Assembly (NCBI RefSeq): GCF_011397635.1
Contig: NC_064758.1
Span: 17,514,513-17,578,512 of the forward strand
Length of the DNA stretch: 64,000 nucleotides
Source of the DNA: Epinephelus fuscoguttatus
Taxonomy: Eukaryota > Chordata > Actinopteri > Perciformes > Serranidae
Direction of reading: 5' to 3'
Shown: positions 57,301 to 64,000 of the stretch, piece after piece
Layout: each line of letters opens with the position of its first letter
Position numbering within the stretch: the first letter of the stretch is position 1
The notes under the pieces: model-generated
Seen by the model: the letters and a program-made list of their open reading frames with translations, nothing else
Databases searched by the model: none
What the model was told of the DNA's origin: nothing
Translations under genes and position numbers: made by a program

Positions 57301-58459
57301 ACATTAATCCAGAAGAGGGGAAGCGGATCTGTCGAATGTGCTGTCTAAACAATGTAGCAATCAAGCTCCATTTTCTTTTATACTGTCCTTTTAATTGTGA
57401 ACTGTGCAATGCTTGGTTCAGTAAGATAAAAATAGATGATCGATTTTGTTAATATGGTAGATTCACACCAACTTATGATACCAGGTCTGAGCTGTATTCA
57501 ACTTTGAAATACTATGGGTTGTAACAACATGGTAACAAAATGTGTTATTACAGGACACACAGAGAAAGCTGGTTTTCGCCAGCTGTGAGTAGCTCAAAAA
57601 TTTCCATCATGTATTAAAAGTTTCAGCCTACAGCATCCAACAATGCACAAAATAAAACCCTGAGAAAACAGTCATGTACACACAGGCATTTTTAAGTGTC
57701 ATTTATCATTCCAACATGAACACTTAATGAACTCAAAGCGTAGGTAGAATTTGCATAATATGCAGTTGAGCTACAGTGCACATCTCTGTGTCTGTCTCTC
57801 TCACACACCAGTTGGCAGCTAGTAAATCAACCAACTGCTGGGAAACATTTAATAGTAAAGAAGAACCAAGAACATGTGATGACTTTCTCTTTTTCTCATT
57901 CCTTGGCTTTCATGTTCAATCAATCAGAAATATTTGAATGACAGTTTGGAGTGAGAAGTTAAAAAAAAAAAGTGAGGGAGAGAAGAGAGAGGATTGAGGG
58001 AGAGGAGAGTCTTAAGGGGGTGAAAGTGAGACAGGGGGGATGAGAAAGTCAGGGGAGGGTGTCGTCTATCCTGTCAATCCACATCACATCACTGCAGAGC
58101 TCAATCGCCCATGAAGGTGTGAGAGATTTAAGATGAACAGAAGGCTTAGAAGATTTGAAGAACAGATGACTCAAAGAGAGAAATTCTAGAACATAAATAT
58201 TTTGTCTGTGTTTAATTTGAGCGAACTGCACCTTTAATCAGTCCTGACTGCTGTATATTCTGATTCCTCAGGTGGTCTAGGTGAGGCAGTGTGCTCGGCG
58301 GTAGTGAATGAGACCGGCTTCACCGTCCACCGCCTGGCAGTTTCCCAGGTGCCCCGCAGCGGTAAGCCCCACGAGCTGCTCCGAATCTTTGGCATCGACC
58401 GTGACGCCATCGCTCAGGCAGTCCGCAAGGTGCTCAGCAGCTCCGCCAACGCCAAGTAA
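41948..58459 (+). CDS. tkt: Transketolase, complete (14 coding exons, 628 residues)
   Basis: Thiamine-diphosphate and Mg-dependent cytosolic enzyme of the non-oxidative pentose phosphate pathway; it moves two-carbon units between sugar phosphates. Coding exons: 41948-42054, 44825-44942, 45542-45655, 46479-46576, 49999-50190, 50610-50728, 52648-52844, 52971-53135, 53555-53711, 54645-54775, 54935-55018, 55180-55273, 55389-55511 and 58272-58459 (1887 bp, all GT-AG). Visible catalytic residues: His37 and His77, the ThDP motif GDG (154-156) to Asn185, His110, His258, and Glu367 in IAEQNM (Glu366 in human, one residue earlier). Human TKT has 623 residues; this protein has one extra residue near 290 and a slightly longer C-terminus. 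The N-terminus [10 protein letters not shown] matches human MESYHKPDQQ. Teleosts carry more than one tkt; which copy this is cannot be told, though synteny is that of human TKT and not TKTL1 or TKTL2. Confidence 0.97.
43082..43151. repeat. (GT)n microsatellite in tkt intron 1
   Basis: About 69 uninterrupted bases, roughly 1 kb after tkt exon 1. Confidence 0.97.
43706..43747. repeat. (CT)n microsatellite in tkt intron 1
   Basis: Uninterrupted CT for about 41 bases, ending 50 bases before the ATTGA-tailed retroelement end. Confidence 0.96.
43797..44042 (+). mobile_element. L2/Maui-type LINE or tail-sharing SINE, 3' end
   Basis: It contains CTTCCTGAGGTTTCTACCGT, GGGGGAGTTTTTCCTTATCC and GGGCTTTATAAATAAAATTG and ends in ATTGAATTGAA-type repeats. 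This is the very common teleost 3' tail of L2/Maui LINEs and of SINEs that copy it. 5'-truncated, non-coding, same strand as tkt. Confidence 0.6.
44455..44502. repeat. (GT)n microsatellite in tkt intron 1
   Basis: About 48 uninterrupted bases, 320 bases before tkt exon 2. Confidence 0.96.
44825..44942 (+). CDS. tkt: tkt coding exon 2 (catalytic His37)
   Basis: Residues 36-75. It completes Gly36 and begins [13 protein letters not shown], with His37 that acts on substrate and cofactor in transketolases. It continues through [15 protein letters not shown] to DRFILSK. The acceptor is TTTTGTTGCAG. Confidence 0.96.
45331..45445 (+). mobile_element. tRNA-derived SINE head fragment
   Basis: GGCAGCAGTAGCTCAGTCCA begins with an A-box-like TAGCTCAGTCC, and TTGAACCCC about 75 bases later resembles a degenerate B box. 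It matches the head of tRNA-derived fish SINEs. It is not a functional tRNA gene, as no cloverleaf can be drawn. Confidence 0.45.
45542..45655 (+). CDS. tkt: tkt coding exon 3
   Basis: Residues 76-113, phase 0-0: [17 protein letters not shown] to ILEGHPVP, with conserved His77 and His110. It matches human GHAAPILYAVWAEAGFL. Confidence 0.96.
46479..46576 (+). CDS. tkt: tkt coding exon 4
   Basis: Residues 114-145 and two bases of Ser146: [19 protein letters not shown] to GKYFDKA. The GSLGQGL motif lines the ThDP site. Two overlapping open frames on the minus strand here are shadows. Confidence 0.96.
48319..48361. repeat. (CA)n microsatellite in tkt intron 4
   Basis: About 43 bases of CA; a (TG)13 array follows at 48451-48476 in the opposite sense. 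Confidence 0.96.
48451..48476. repeat. (TG)13 microsatellite in tkt intron 4
   Basis: Twenty-six bases of TG, 90 bases after a (CA)n array; the two could pair as a hairpin. Confidence 0.94.
49999..50190 (+). CDS. tkt: tkt coding exon 5 (ThDP-binding motif)
   Basis: Residues 146-209. It carries the thiamine-diphosphate motif: GDG at 154-156, with Asp155 for the metal, through to Asn185 in [15 protein letters not shown]. The spacing of about 30 residues is that of the family. Confidence 0.97.
50610..50728 (+). CDS. tkt: tkt coding exon 6
   Basis: Residues 210-249: [18 protein letters not shown] to [10 protein letters not shown], the end of the ThDP (PP) domain core. GKG matches human GRG. The exon ends one base into residue 250. 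Confidence 0.96.
52648..52844 (+). CDS. tkt: tkt coding exon 7 (His258, interdomain linker)
   Basis: Residues 250-315. GWHGKPLP contains His258. The linker about 285-300 ([16 protein letters not shown]) is one residue longer than in human. It ends PSYKIGEK before GTATGA. Confidence 0.96.
52971..53135 (+). CDS. tkt: tkt coding exon 8 (catalytic Glu367)
   Basis: Residues 316-370, phase 0-0, opening the pyrimidine-binding domain: [29 protein letters not shown], and YIAEQNM with the Glu that activates the ThDP aminopyrimidine ring. Intron 7 is only 126 bp. Confidence 0.97.
53555..53711 (+). CDS. tkt: tkt coding exon 9
   Basis: Residues 371-422 and one base: [19 protein letters not shown] to [11 protein letters not shown], with His417 equivalent to human His416. 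The donor is GTCAGT. Confidence 0.96.
54340..54512 (+). repeat. Pyrimidine-rich tract in tkt intron 9
   Basis: About 170 bases, mostly C and T, with CCTCCTCCC-type repeats broken by one mixed segment (54427-54455). It ends CACCTCGCCAG at 54509, a good-looking 3' splice site that no known tkt exon uses. Confidence 0.8.
54645..54775 (+). CDS. tkt: tkt coding exon 10
   Basis: Residues 423-466: [34 protein letters not shown], ending NTK before GTACCT. The Asp-containing EDGPS segment contacts the sugar phosphate in this family. Confidence 0.96.
54935..55018 (+). CDS. tkt: tkt coding exon 11
   Basis: An 84-bp, phase 0-0 exon for residues 467-494: [17 protein letters not shown] to FHVGQAK. Arg in FIRTSRP is the conserved phosphate-contact region. 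Confidence 0.96.
55180..55273 (+). CDS. tkt: tkt coding exon 12
   Basis: Residues 495-525 and one base: [19 protein letters not shown] to AAADLLKK. This starts the C-terminal transketolase domain. The donor is GTATGA. Confidence 0.96.
55389..55511 (+). CDS. tkt: tkt coding exon 13
   Basis: Residues 526-566 and one base: [18 protein letters not shown] to ITVEDHYYE, matching human INIRVLDPFTIKPLD and [10 protein letters not shown]. It is followed by a 2.76-kb intron. Confidence 0.96.
55600..55816. mobile_element. Small inverted-repeat element in tkt intron 13
   Basis: CTGTGTTCCAAATTGCATAC at the left is mirrored by GTGTGATTTGGAACGCAGC at the right (complement GCTGCGTTCCAAATCACAC). The inside has repeated CATACT/TACATACTG motifs common in teleost MITEs. 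Confidence 0.45.
58272..58459 (+). CDS. tkt: tkt coding exon 14 (C-terminus)
   Basis: Residues 567-628 and [44 protein letters not shown], then the tail SSSANAK, which is longer than the human ending LITKA. The acceptor is GATTCCTCAG. Confidence 0.96.
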
Positions 58460-59065
58460 GCACTGCAGACGTGGCTACAAATCTGGTAAAGGACTCCGTG
58501 GTTAACTGGTGATCACCATGGAGACAACAAACAAATAAACCAACACAGAAGGAGAGGGAGCACTTCTGGCCCACTCATGCTCTCCTCCTCGTAAAACAAT
58601 CTAAAGCATCCATTTGAAAAAAACAAAACAAAAAGATAACCTGGTTTTTCTCTTTAACTGTCGTCGATGTGGTTTTGACACCTGAGATTTTTACCCCATC
58701 AGTTGTGTAAGCACACCCCCTCCTCTTCACACACATCCTCACCTCCACCCTCAAACCCCTTCCTACCTCCCAGAGAAAGTTCTGGTACTGCTGTAGTGTT
58801 TCAGTAAAAGCAGTGAACGTGGTTTGGAGTAAAGTGAAGTTTTCTTTTTATATTTTCTGTGGAACCCTCTCACTTCTTCGACGCAGTGTTTCGTACCTCT
58901 GCACCCAGTACGACTCTGTAAACCCCACCCCACTAGATCCGGCAGGGTGTGGAGAAACTCTGGTTTGGTCTGTTTGAGCACTGACTGTTTTTAACCCTCT
59001 TGACCCTGACTTGGATGGGACTGCTTCACACCAATAAAGGGATGGTTTCTTCACAATACACGTGT
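58460..59065 (+). terminator. tkt: tkt 3' UTR with AATAAA poly(A) signal
   Basis: About 0.6 kb of non-coding sequence follows the TAA. A canonical AATAAA at 59033-59038 is followed within 25-40 bases by the T/G-rich ACACGTGTCTGAGGTCTTTC, a typical downstream element. Cleavage probably lies near 59050-59065. Confidence 0.7.
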
Positions 59066-61299
59066 CTGAGGTCTTTCTTGTAGGATGTAGTTTCATGAAA
59101 CACAATTCAGTTGTTGCAGTAAAATAAAATGTACAAAACCTGCTCTGTATACTTTTACATCATCCTATTAGCTCACATCCTGAGTGACAGTGTGATTTTC
59201 AAGTCCACATAACCTACTGCGCATGAGAACGTAAAAATTCAGCACAGGAAAATAATCCGCCTCCACCACACATTTTCCTACAGTATGTCTCTATAGCCCA
59301 TGGCTGAAACTTTTGATAAAGACCATTCATATTTAGTTAAGCTCGCAGCGTAGTTCTAGCTATGACAACAGTTAGACAGTACACCAATCTATCTTGTGCA
59401 ATAACCAGGCTACCAACAGGTCTAAATTCCTGCTGATTTAAAACTTAAATACATGGCAAGATACCTAAAAATGAAAAGACCAAATTCCTGTCATCATGCT
59501 AACTTGTTAAAATGCTAATTCTCTTTGGCATGTAACAAACCATAACATTAATGTAAGTATGCTAACAGGTCAGGTATTAACAATGTGACTGTGCTAACTG
59601 CGTGAATGCTAACACATAAGGCCTAAGTGCAATATTCCCTGGTAACTAATGTTGGAGTTAGCATGTTGGCATTACAACAGAATGCATCATGCTATATGTT
59701 TGCATGTTATATGAATAATATATACTGTAAAACCTTAATTAAAGCCTAGTCCCAAACGCCCAGTCCCTATTACTAGCTGTGTGGCTCAATTTAGACACCT
59801 ACTCTGGTTACCTAGCAGTTCATTTTTATAGAAGTTCTTTGGATGTATAAAAACAGGTTGCTGGCTACCCAGTTAAGCTAACATTAGTTAGCTGCTTCAG
59901 TCATGCATACAAATATAAATGTTTAAACTTTTGTCAGTATGGACATACTACGCATTCTTAGTTCGGTTAGACTCTTCACAATACAAACATTCAGCTAATT
60001 TTACTGAAACCATGAGCTGAAGAATACAAGAATATAGTAACTCTGTGAGATTTACTGGCATGGTAATAAAGAGAGACGAAATAAAGGGGTTGACTCCCTG
60101 CCTCTGAAGTGGTCATAAAGTCAGAATATGTGTCCATTCCTCAATTACTCTGAAAGTTATTAATAAATGTCTGTCAGGGTCCACCGATCACAAGAATCAA
60201 AGGTTTATGTGAAAAATCAATCCACGTTGTGAGCATTAACAGGATAGTGAGGTGTTGTGTCGGTATGCCGGGTGCCGCAATCCTCAAGTGCTGTAAAGAG
60301 AAGCCTGATTTTTATACAAGTAATTTTCATACTGGCTTAAATAAACAATTTGATGTTATGCGAGCGGGTTACGTCAGTCGGAGGTCTCCATATGAGGAAG
60401 ACAGACAGGACGCTCGGCTAATGCAATGATTGGTGGGAGTTTTCTTAGAACCATATGAGAATGGTCAGCTTATTAATAGCATTTTAACCTAAACAAAGAA
60501 AAGCATAACATTTCCAGAAAGGTAAGTGTTGCTTTAAGCACATAATAGCCCGGGCTACTACCTGAAGTTTTATGATAATAGAATATTCAGATATTTACAA
60601 GAATAACAAAATATTTTCATTTTTAATTGGTGTACACCATTAGAGTAGGCTACTTCCGAGATCACGTTTATTTGTAGGCTAATACGAAAGTTATCATTGC
60701 CCTAGCTTGTTCCCTCGACAAAAAGCCACATGACTTGAACCTTACCACCACTTCAATTGGCATGATGGCGTTTTGTAGTCTCATTTAGCCACTTGTTAGC
60801 AACCATCTTTTTAAGAACACGTAAAAGCTTCAGAATCCACAAGTGAGGTATTTACTGTATTTTATGTCTTTAAAGAAAATGTGAAAGTCTCTTAAGCTTG
60901 TGTTGACCTCAGATCTTATTTCAGGCATGTAACCTAAAACCCATTCATAAGACTTATTGACTTCAAGATGAGGGAATGGGGGAGTCCAAAATACTACTCA
61001 TTTCTAGGTTTTAGGGCTCATTCCTGCACCACTGTAATGAAGATGGCTGCTAGTGCTGCCTGTATAGGGCAGAAACATCAGATTTTGACATATAAAAGTG
61101 TTCTGTTAAGTCTTGCTCCTCAGCTTTTCTCTGTGGTCCATATTTTGTTGGCATGTGGGATGTCGTCTCTAGCTGTTTAAGCACACACCCTCTAGATCCT
61201 TTTCCTTCTCAACATGCCATGCAGTGATTGCATTTATTCAAAGATGTTTCACAGAAATCATTTTTGACGGGTCACAGTAGGAAAAGCTCAGGTATAAAT

Positions 61300-61450
61300 A
61301 CCAAAACTGATGGCTGCATTCCATTTAACTGCTTCAGTTTCAGGGTCCTGGTTTTGCGCACACTGGCTCACTGTCACACTGTCATGGCTAGAAGAAACAT
61401 TTAAGCCTTTTTGTCTGCTGTCAAAAAGGCAAGACGTTTGTTTAAATTTT
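61300..61450. repeat. Fragment of the same element family in the tkt-distal region
   Basis: TTCAGTTTCAGGGTCCTGGT, then GCGCACACTGGCTCACTGTC, matches 1865-1905 and 20262-20300. A TCTGCTGTCAAAAAGGC segment follows where the family right end would be. Confidence 0.4.
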
Positions 61451-62535
61451 GAACACCTCAAGGCTCATGTAGAGGTTTTGATCCCTGGAAGTGCTTCGAG
61501 CTTATTTTCTTCTAGTGTTTCCCGGCTTTGTGTGTTTTGCACATGCACTAGTATACGGGTGACCCTGTACCCACTGCTTTTCTCTGAGGAAGTAAATACA
61601 CTAAACATTTGTTAGAGCTCAGGGATACACGAGGCATTTTGCTGAGTAACATGGAATGTAAATATAATTTCTGGTTGTTTACAAGAAAACTCCACAGAGC
61701 CTTTTAAAAGTGTGCTCATGTAACTTTTGCCGAATAGTGATCACAAGTGACCATGTATGGATAATGATGCAGTAAATGCTCAAAGAGAAGAGAGAGAGGA
61801 GAAAAGTCGGGATTTCAGCAAACTGATCAGTGTGGTCTGTTACGCTGTAATATCTATGTAGAGTTTGGTAACACTGGCTGACAGAAACTATGAAACCCAG
61901 TCACTTAATGCTGTAGCTGTGAAACCCTTAAGTGCACTGAATATTGTCTATGAATTCGGCATTTTATTTGGAAGAGCAGCAAAGTGCTATTTGTTTTTTC
62001 AAAATTCACTGTCTTAACATCCAGTTTCAATCTGAGATGAGATATCTGACTTCTAATAGCACAAAATGATTGACAGGACAAAGATGAGGTAATGGTTTTA
62101 AGAGGTGTAGAAATCGCCAAGTTCTTCAGACAGGATTATCAAGAGGTCATATTGCTTAATTACTTCAGGTCCTCCACCATTTTGGGACCTGACAAACTTC
62201 AAAATACTAATATAATAATTGCTTTAAACTAAGAATAGTTTGTCTTTTAAATATGATGCAGGTTTTTCTCAAGACTTAATGAGCAATCTCTGTCCAATCT
62301 TTGTGGATCTTTCAGGCTAAAATGTCCTTATATGTAAGCATGTACAGTTTGTATATATATCTCAGCCTCCCCTTCTGTAGTCTGTGTCTTGGTTAAGTTG
62401 GGGTAAAAGTGCCCTTGTGACTGGTTGAAGTCTGTAGGATCATACAAGCCCACATCCACCATGTGGTGTGCATATTTAATGTGTGTTAATAATTGAAAAG
62501 CCTATTGAAAGATTCACGCAGGCTGCAGCATGTGA

Positions 62536-62536
<1 letters not shown>

Positions 62537-62566
<30 letters not shown>
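62537..62566. repeat. (TG)15 microsatellite
   Basis: Thirty bases of TG in the region downstream of tkt. Confidence 0.95.
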
Positions 62567-62568
<2 letters not shown>

Positions 62569-63898
62569 CATGAAGTGTATGTGCGACACTTAGATGCACA
62601 GTGTGTGAGATATACTGTGTGGGATTTTAATTGTTTGCAATTAAGCAAATCAACATGAGATCCATGTTTCATGAGAGTTATGAAACAGGACTTGACTCTA
62701 CCTTAAGATAGATTTTCTATTTAATTGCTGATTTGCATTTAGTGGCTGTGGGGTTAAACCTTGTACATCCAAAGTGTGCCAAGAACAAAGAAAAACAAGC
62801 TCAACTTTGGCTTAAAAAGGTATTAATTTATTTTATTCTGTCATAAATCCAGTAGTTCTGAGCATTACTTGAACCTGCAGAGGTCAGTTTTAGTATTAAA
62901 TTGATAATACTTGCACTTGTGTCAGGATATTTGGATTCTGAAGGGTTTATTCTGAGGTCAGCAGACATCTTTACCTCCATCTCTTCATGGATCTGAGGAA
63001 TCTGTGTGATTTTGTATAAATCTTTATTCATCTATAAAGATAAATCCAATGGCGCTGCACACAAGCTTCACTCAAAAGCAACTGTTGTTTTTAAGTGTTT
63101 CATTGTGCATACATTTTAAGTGGAGCAGCCACATGCAGAATACGATAAGATCCCCTTTGTCCCTGTAACTAACAGTGTCCTCTTACTGTACGTCACAGCC
63201 CTTTGTATGCGGCGCTGACTGAACTCAGCTGGTGAGAAGGACCACAGAAGATTGGATGTGATATCTGGGACGACCTTTGACTTCACTCCTATAGCGCAGC
63301 AGGAGTCCGTCTGGTCTTTGAGGTGAACTGTGTGTGTCAGCTGTGAGTGTGTGTGTGAGGGAGAAAGTAAAATGGACTGACAGATTGTGTGTGTACATGT
63401 AGAATATGTGTGCGTATGTTCATACTGCACCCACACTGTAGATGCTGGGAGTGCAGACAGGCGGGGCGTTCCTGTGATGTCGGCCGTCTAAGCATCTGTC
63501 TGTATATCTGTCAATCTGTCATATGGATTGTTCTCCACTAATGCACAGACAAACCAACACACACACATTATAGTGCATATGACGACATGTGGAGTGGCTC
63601 ACACACCTCCTGTCAAACAAAATTTTTGCCACTTCAGCACCTTCCAAACGCACATACTGTACATGCAAACATGCAAAACCCCTTCATTAAGACATGGTTG
63701 CGGCACATGAATTAATGACATATAACCTACACGTAATAGACACTACACACTAATTATGCACTCACCCATTGAAACCACACAATTTGAGGGCGTCATCTTG
63801 GCCTTCAGGAAATACAAATCAACATTTTTCACCATTTCAAGATTCATACAACATGCAGCCATGCTTCGATCCTAAAAGCAAATTTTACACAATGATGG

Positions 63899-63900
<2 letters not shown>

Positions 63901-63930
<30 letters not shown>
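63901..63930. repeat. (GT)15 microsatellite at the right edge
   Basis: Thirty bases of GT, 70 bases from the end of the window. Confidence 0.95.
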
Positions 63931-63932
<2 letters not shown>

Positions 63933-64000
63933 ATAGGTTTAGATTTACAACATGCACATTTGTCCCCCCACAATAAAAAAAGAAAGAAGCAGAGGACTTT

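Larger units (their letters stand above)
42055..58271 (+). other. tkt introns 1-13: contents
   Basis: Intron 1 (42055-44824) holds a (TG)n, a (CT)n, an ATTGA-tailed LINE/SINE end and another (TG)n. Intron 2 has a tRNA-like SINE fragment. Intron 4 (46577-49998) has a (CA)n and a (TG)n. Intron 6 (50729-52647) shows nothing recognised. Intron 9 (53712-54644) has a long pyrimidine tract. Intron 13 (55512-58271) has a small inverted-repeat element and G-rich purine tracts. Introns 3, 5, 7, 8, 10, 11 and 12 show nothing notable. Confidence 0.65.
59066..64000. other. Region downstream of tkt, no gene recognised
   Basis: AT-rich DNA with stop codons in all frames. It includes a fragment of the 1765-2878 repeat family (about 61300) and (TG)n arrays at 62537 and 63901. 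In human the next gene beyond TKT is PRKCD in the opposite orientation; no kinase, C1 or C2 motif is visible here on either strand, so it is either farther right or elsewhere. Confidence 0.55.

Noticed and set aside
59066..64000. Expected PRKCD neighbour on the minus strand
   Set aside because: Human synteny suggests it, but no C2, C1 or kinase motif could be read in any frame.

Overview
The window is nuclear DNA of a ray-finned fish, most likely a percomorph teleost. The reasons are spliced GT-AG genes with vertebrate orthologues, very dense (CA)n/(TG)n microsatellites, and interspersed repeats typical of teleosts (hAT-like and TTAA-target DNA elements, an ATTGA-tailed LINE/SINE end, an RTE-like tail). 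No bacterial, phage, plasmid or CRISPR feature is present.

Three protein-coding genes can be reconstructed to the base. (1) Minus strand, running off the left edge: the 5' end of an L-type calcium channel alpha-1D gene (cacna1d, Cav1.3). It has a nine-codon first coding exon (26369-26396), a 460-bp second exon (23104-23563) and the 106-bp exon encoding helix IS1 (21853-21958). I found no further exon to the left, so positions 1-21852 appear to be one large intron filled with repeats. (2) Plus strand: a complete decapping co-activator gene, dcp1a, with nine coding exons (28639-37368) and 507 residues. (3) Plus strand: a complete transketolase gene, tkt, with 14 coding exons (41948-58459) and 628 residues. 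All coding-exon lengths and intron phases add up to uninterrupted frames.

Layout: 1-21852 cacna1d intron with transposons, microsatellites and a decayed coiled-coil pseudogene; 21853-26396 cacna1d exons 3 to 1; 26397-28638 intergenic region between divergent genes (head-to-head promoters); 28639-about 39900 dcp1a with a long 3' UTR; about 39900-41947 short intergenic region and tkt promoter; 41948-about 59060 tkt; 59060-64000 intergenic DNA with repeats and no recognised gene.

The order CACNA1D - DCP1A - TKT, with cacna1d divergent from the other two, is the arrangement of human 3p21. The three proteins do unrelated jobs (voltage-gated calcium entry, mRNA decapping, non-oxidative pentose phosphate pathway), so this is conserved synteny and not a functional operon. 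I see no undescribed biological system here. The points most worth a second look are the expanded Cav1.3 N-terminus before the calmodulin-binding NSCaTE motif, a non-consensus glycine in the IS1-S2 loop, a pair of nested hAT-type elements with a visible 8-bp target duplication, a 926-bp TTAA-flanked element with long inverted repeats, and the coiled-coil pseudogene.
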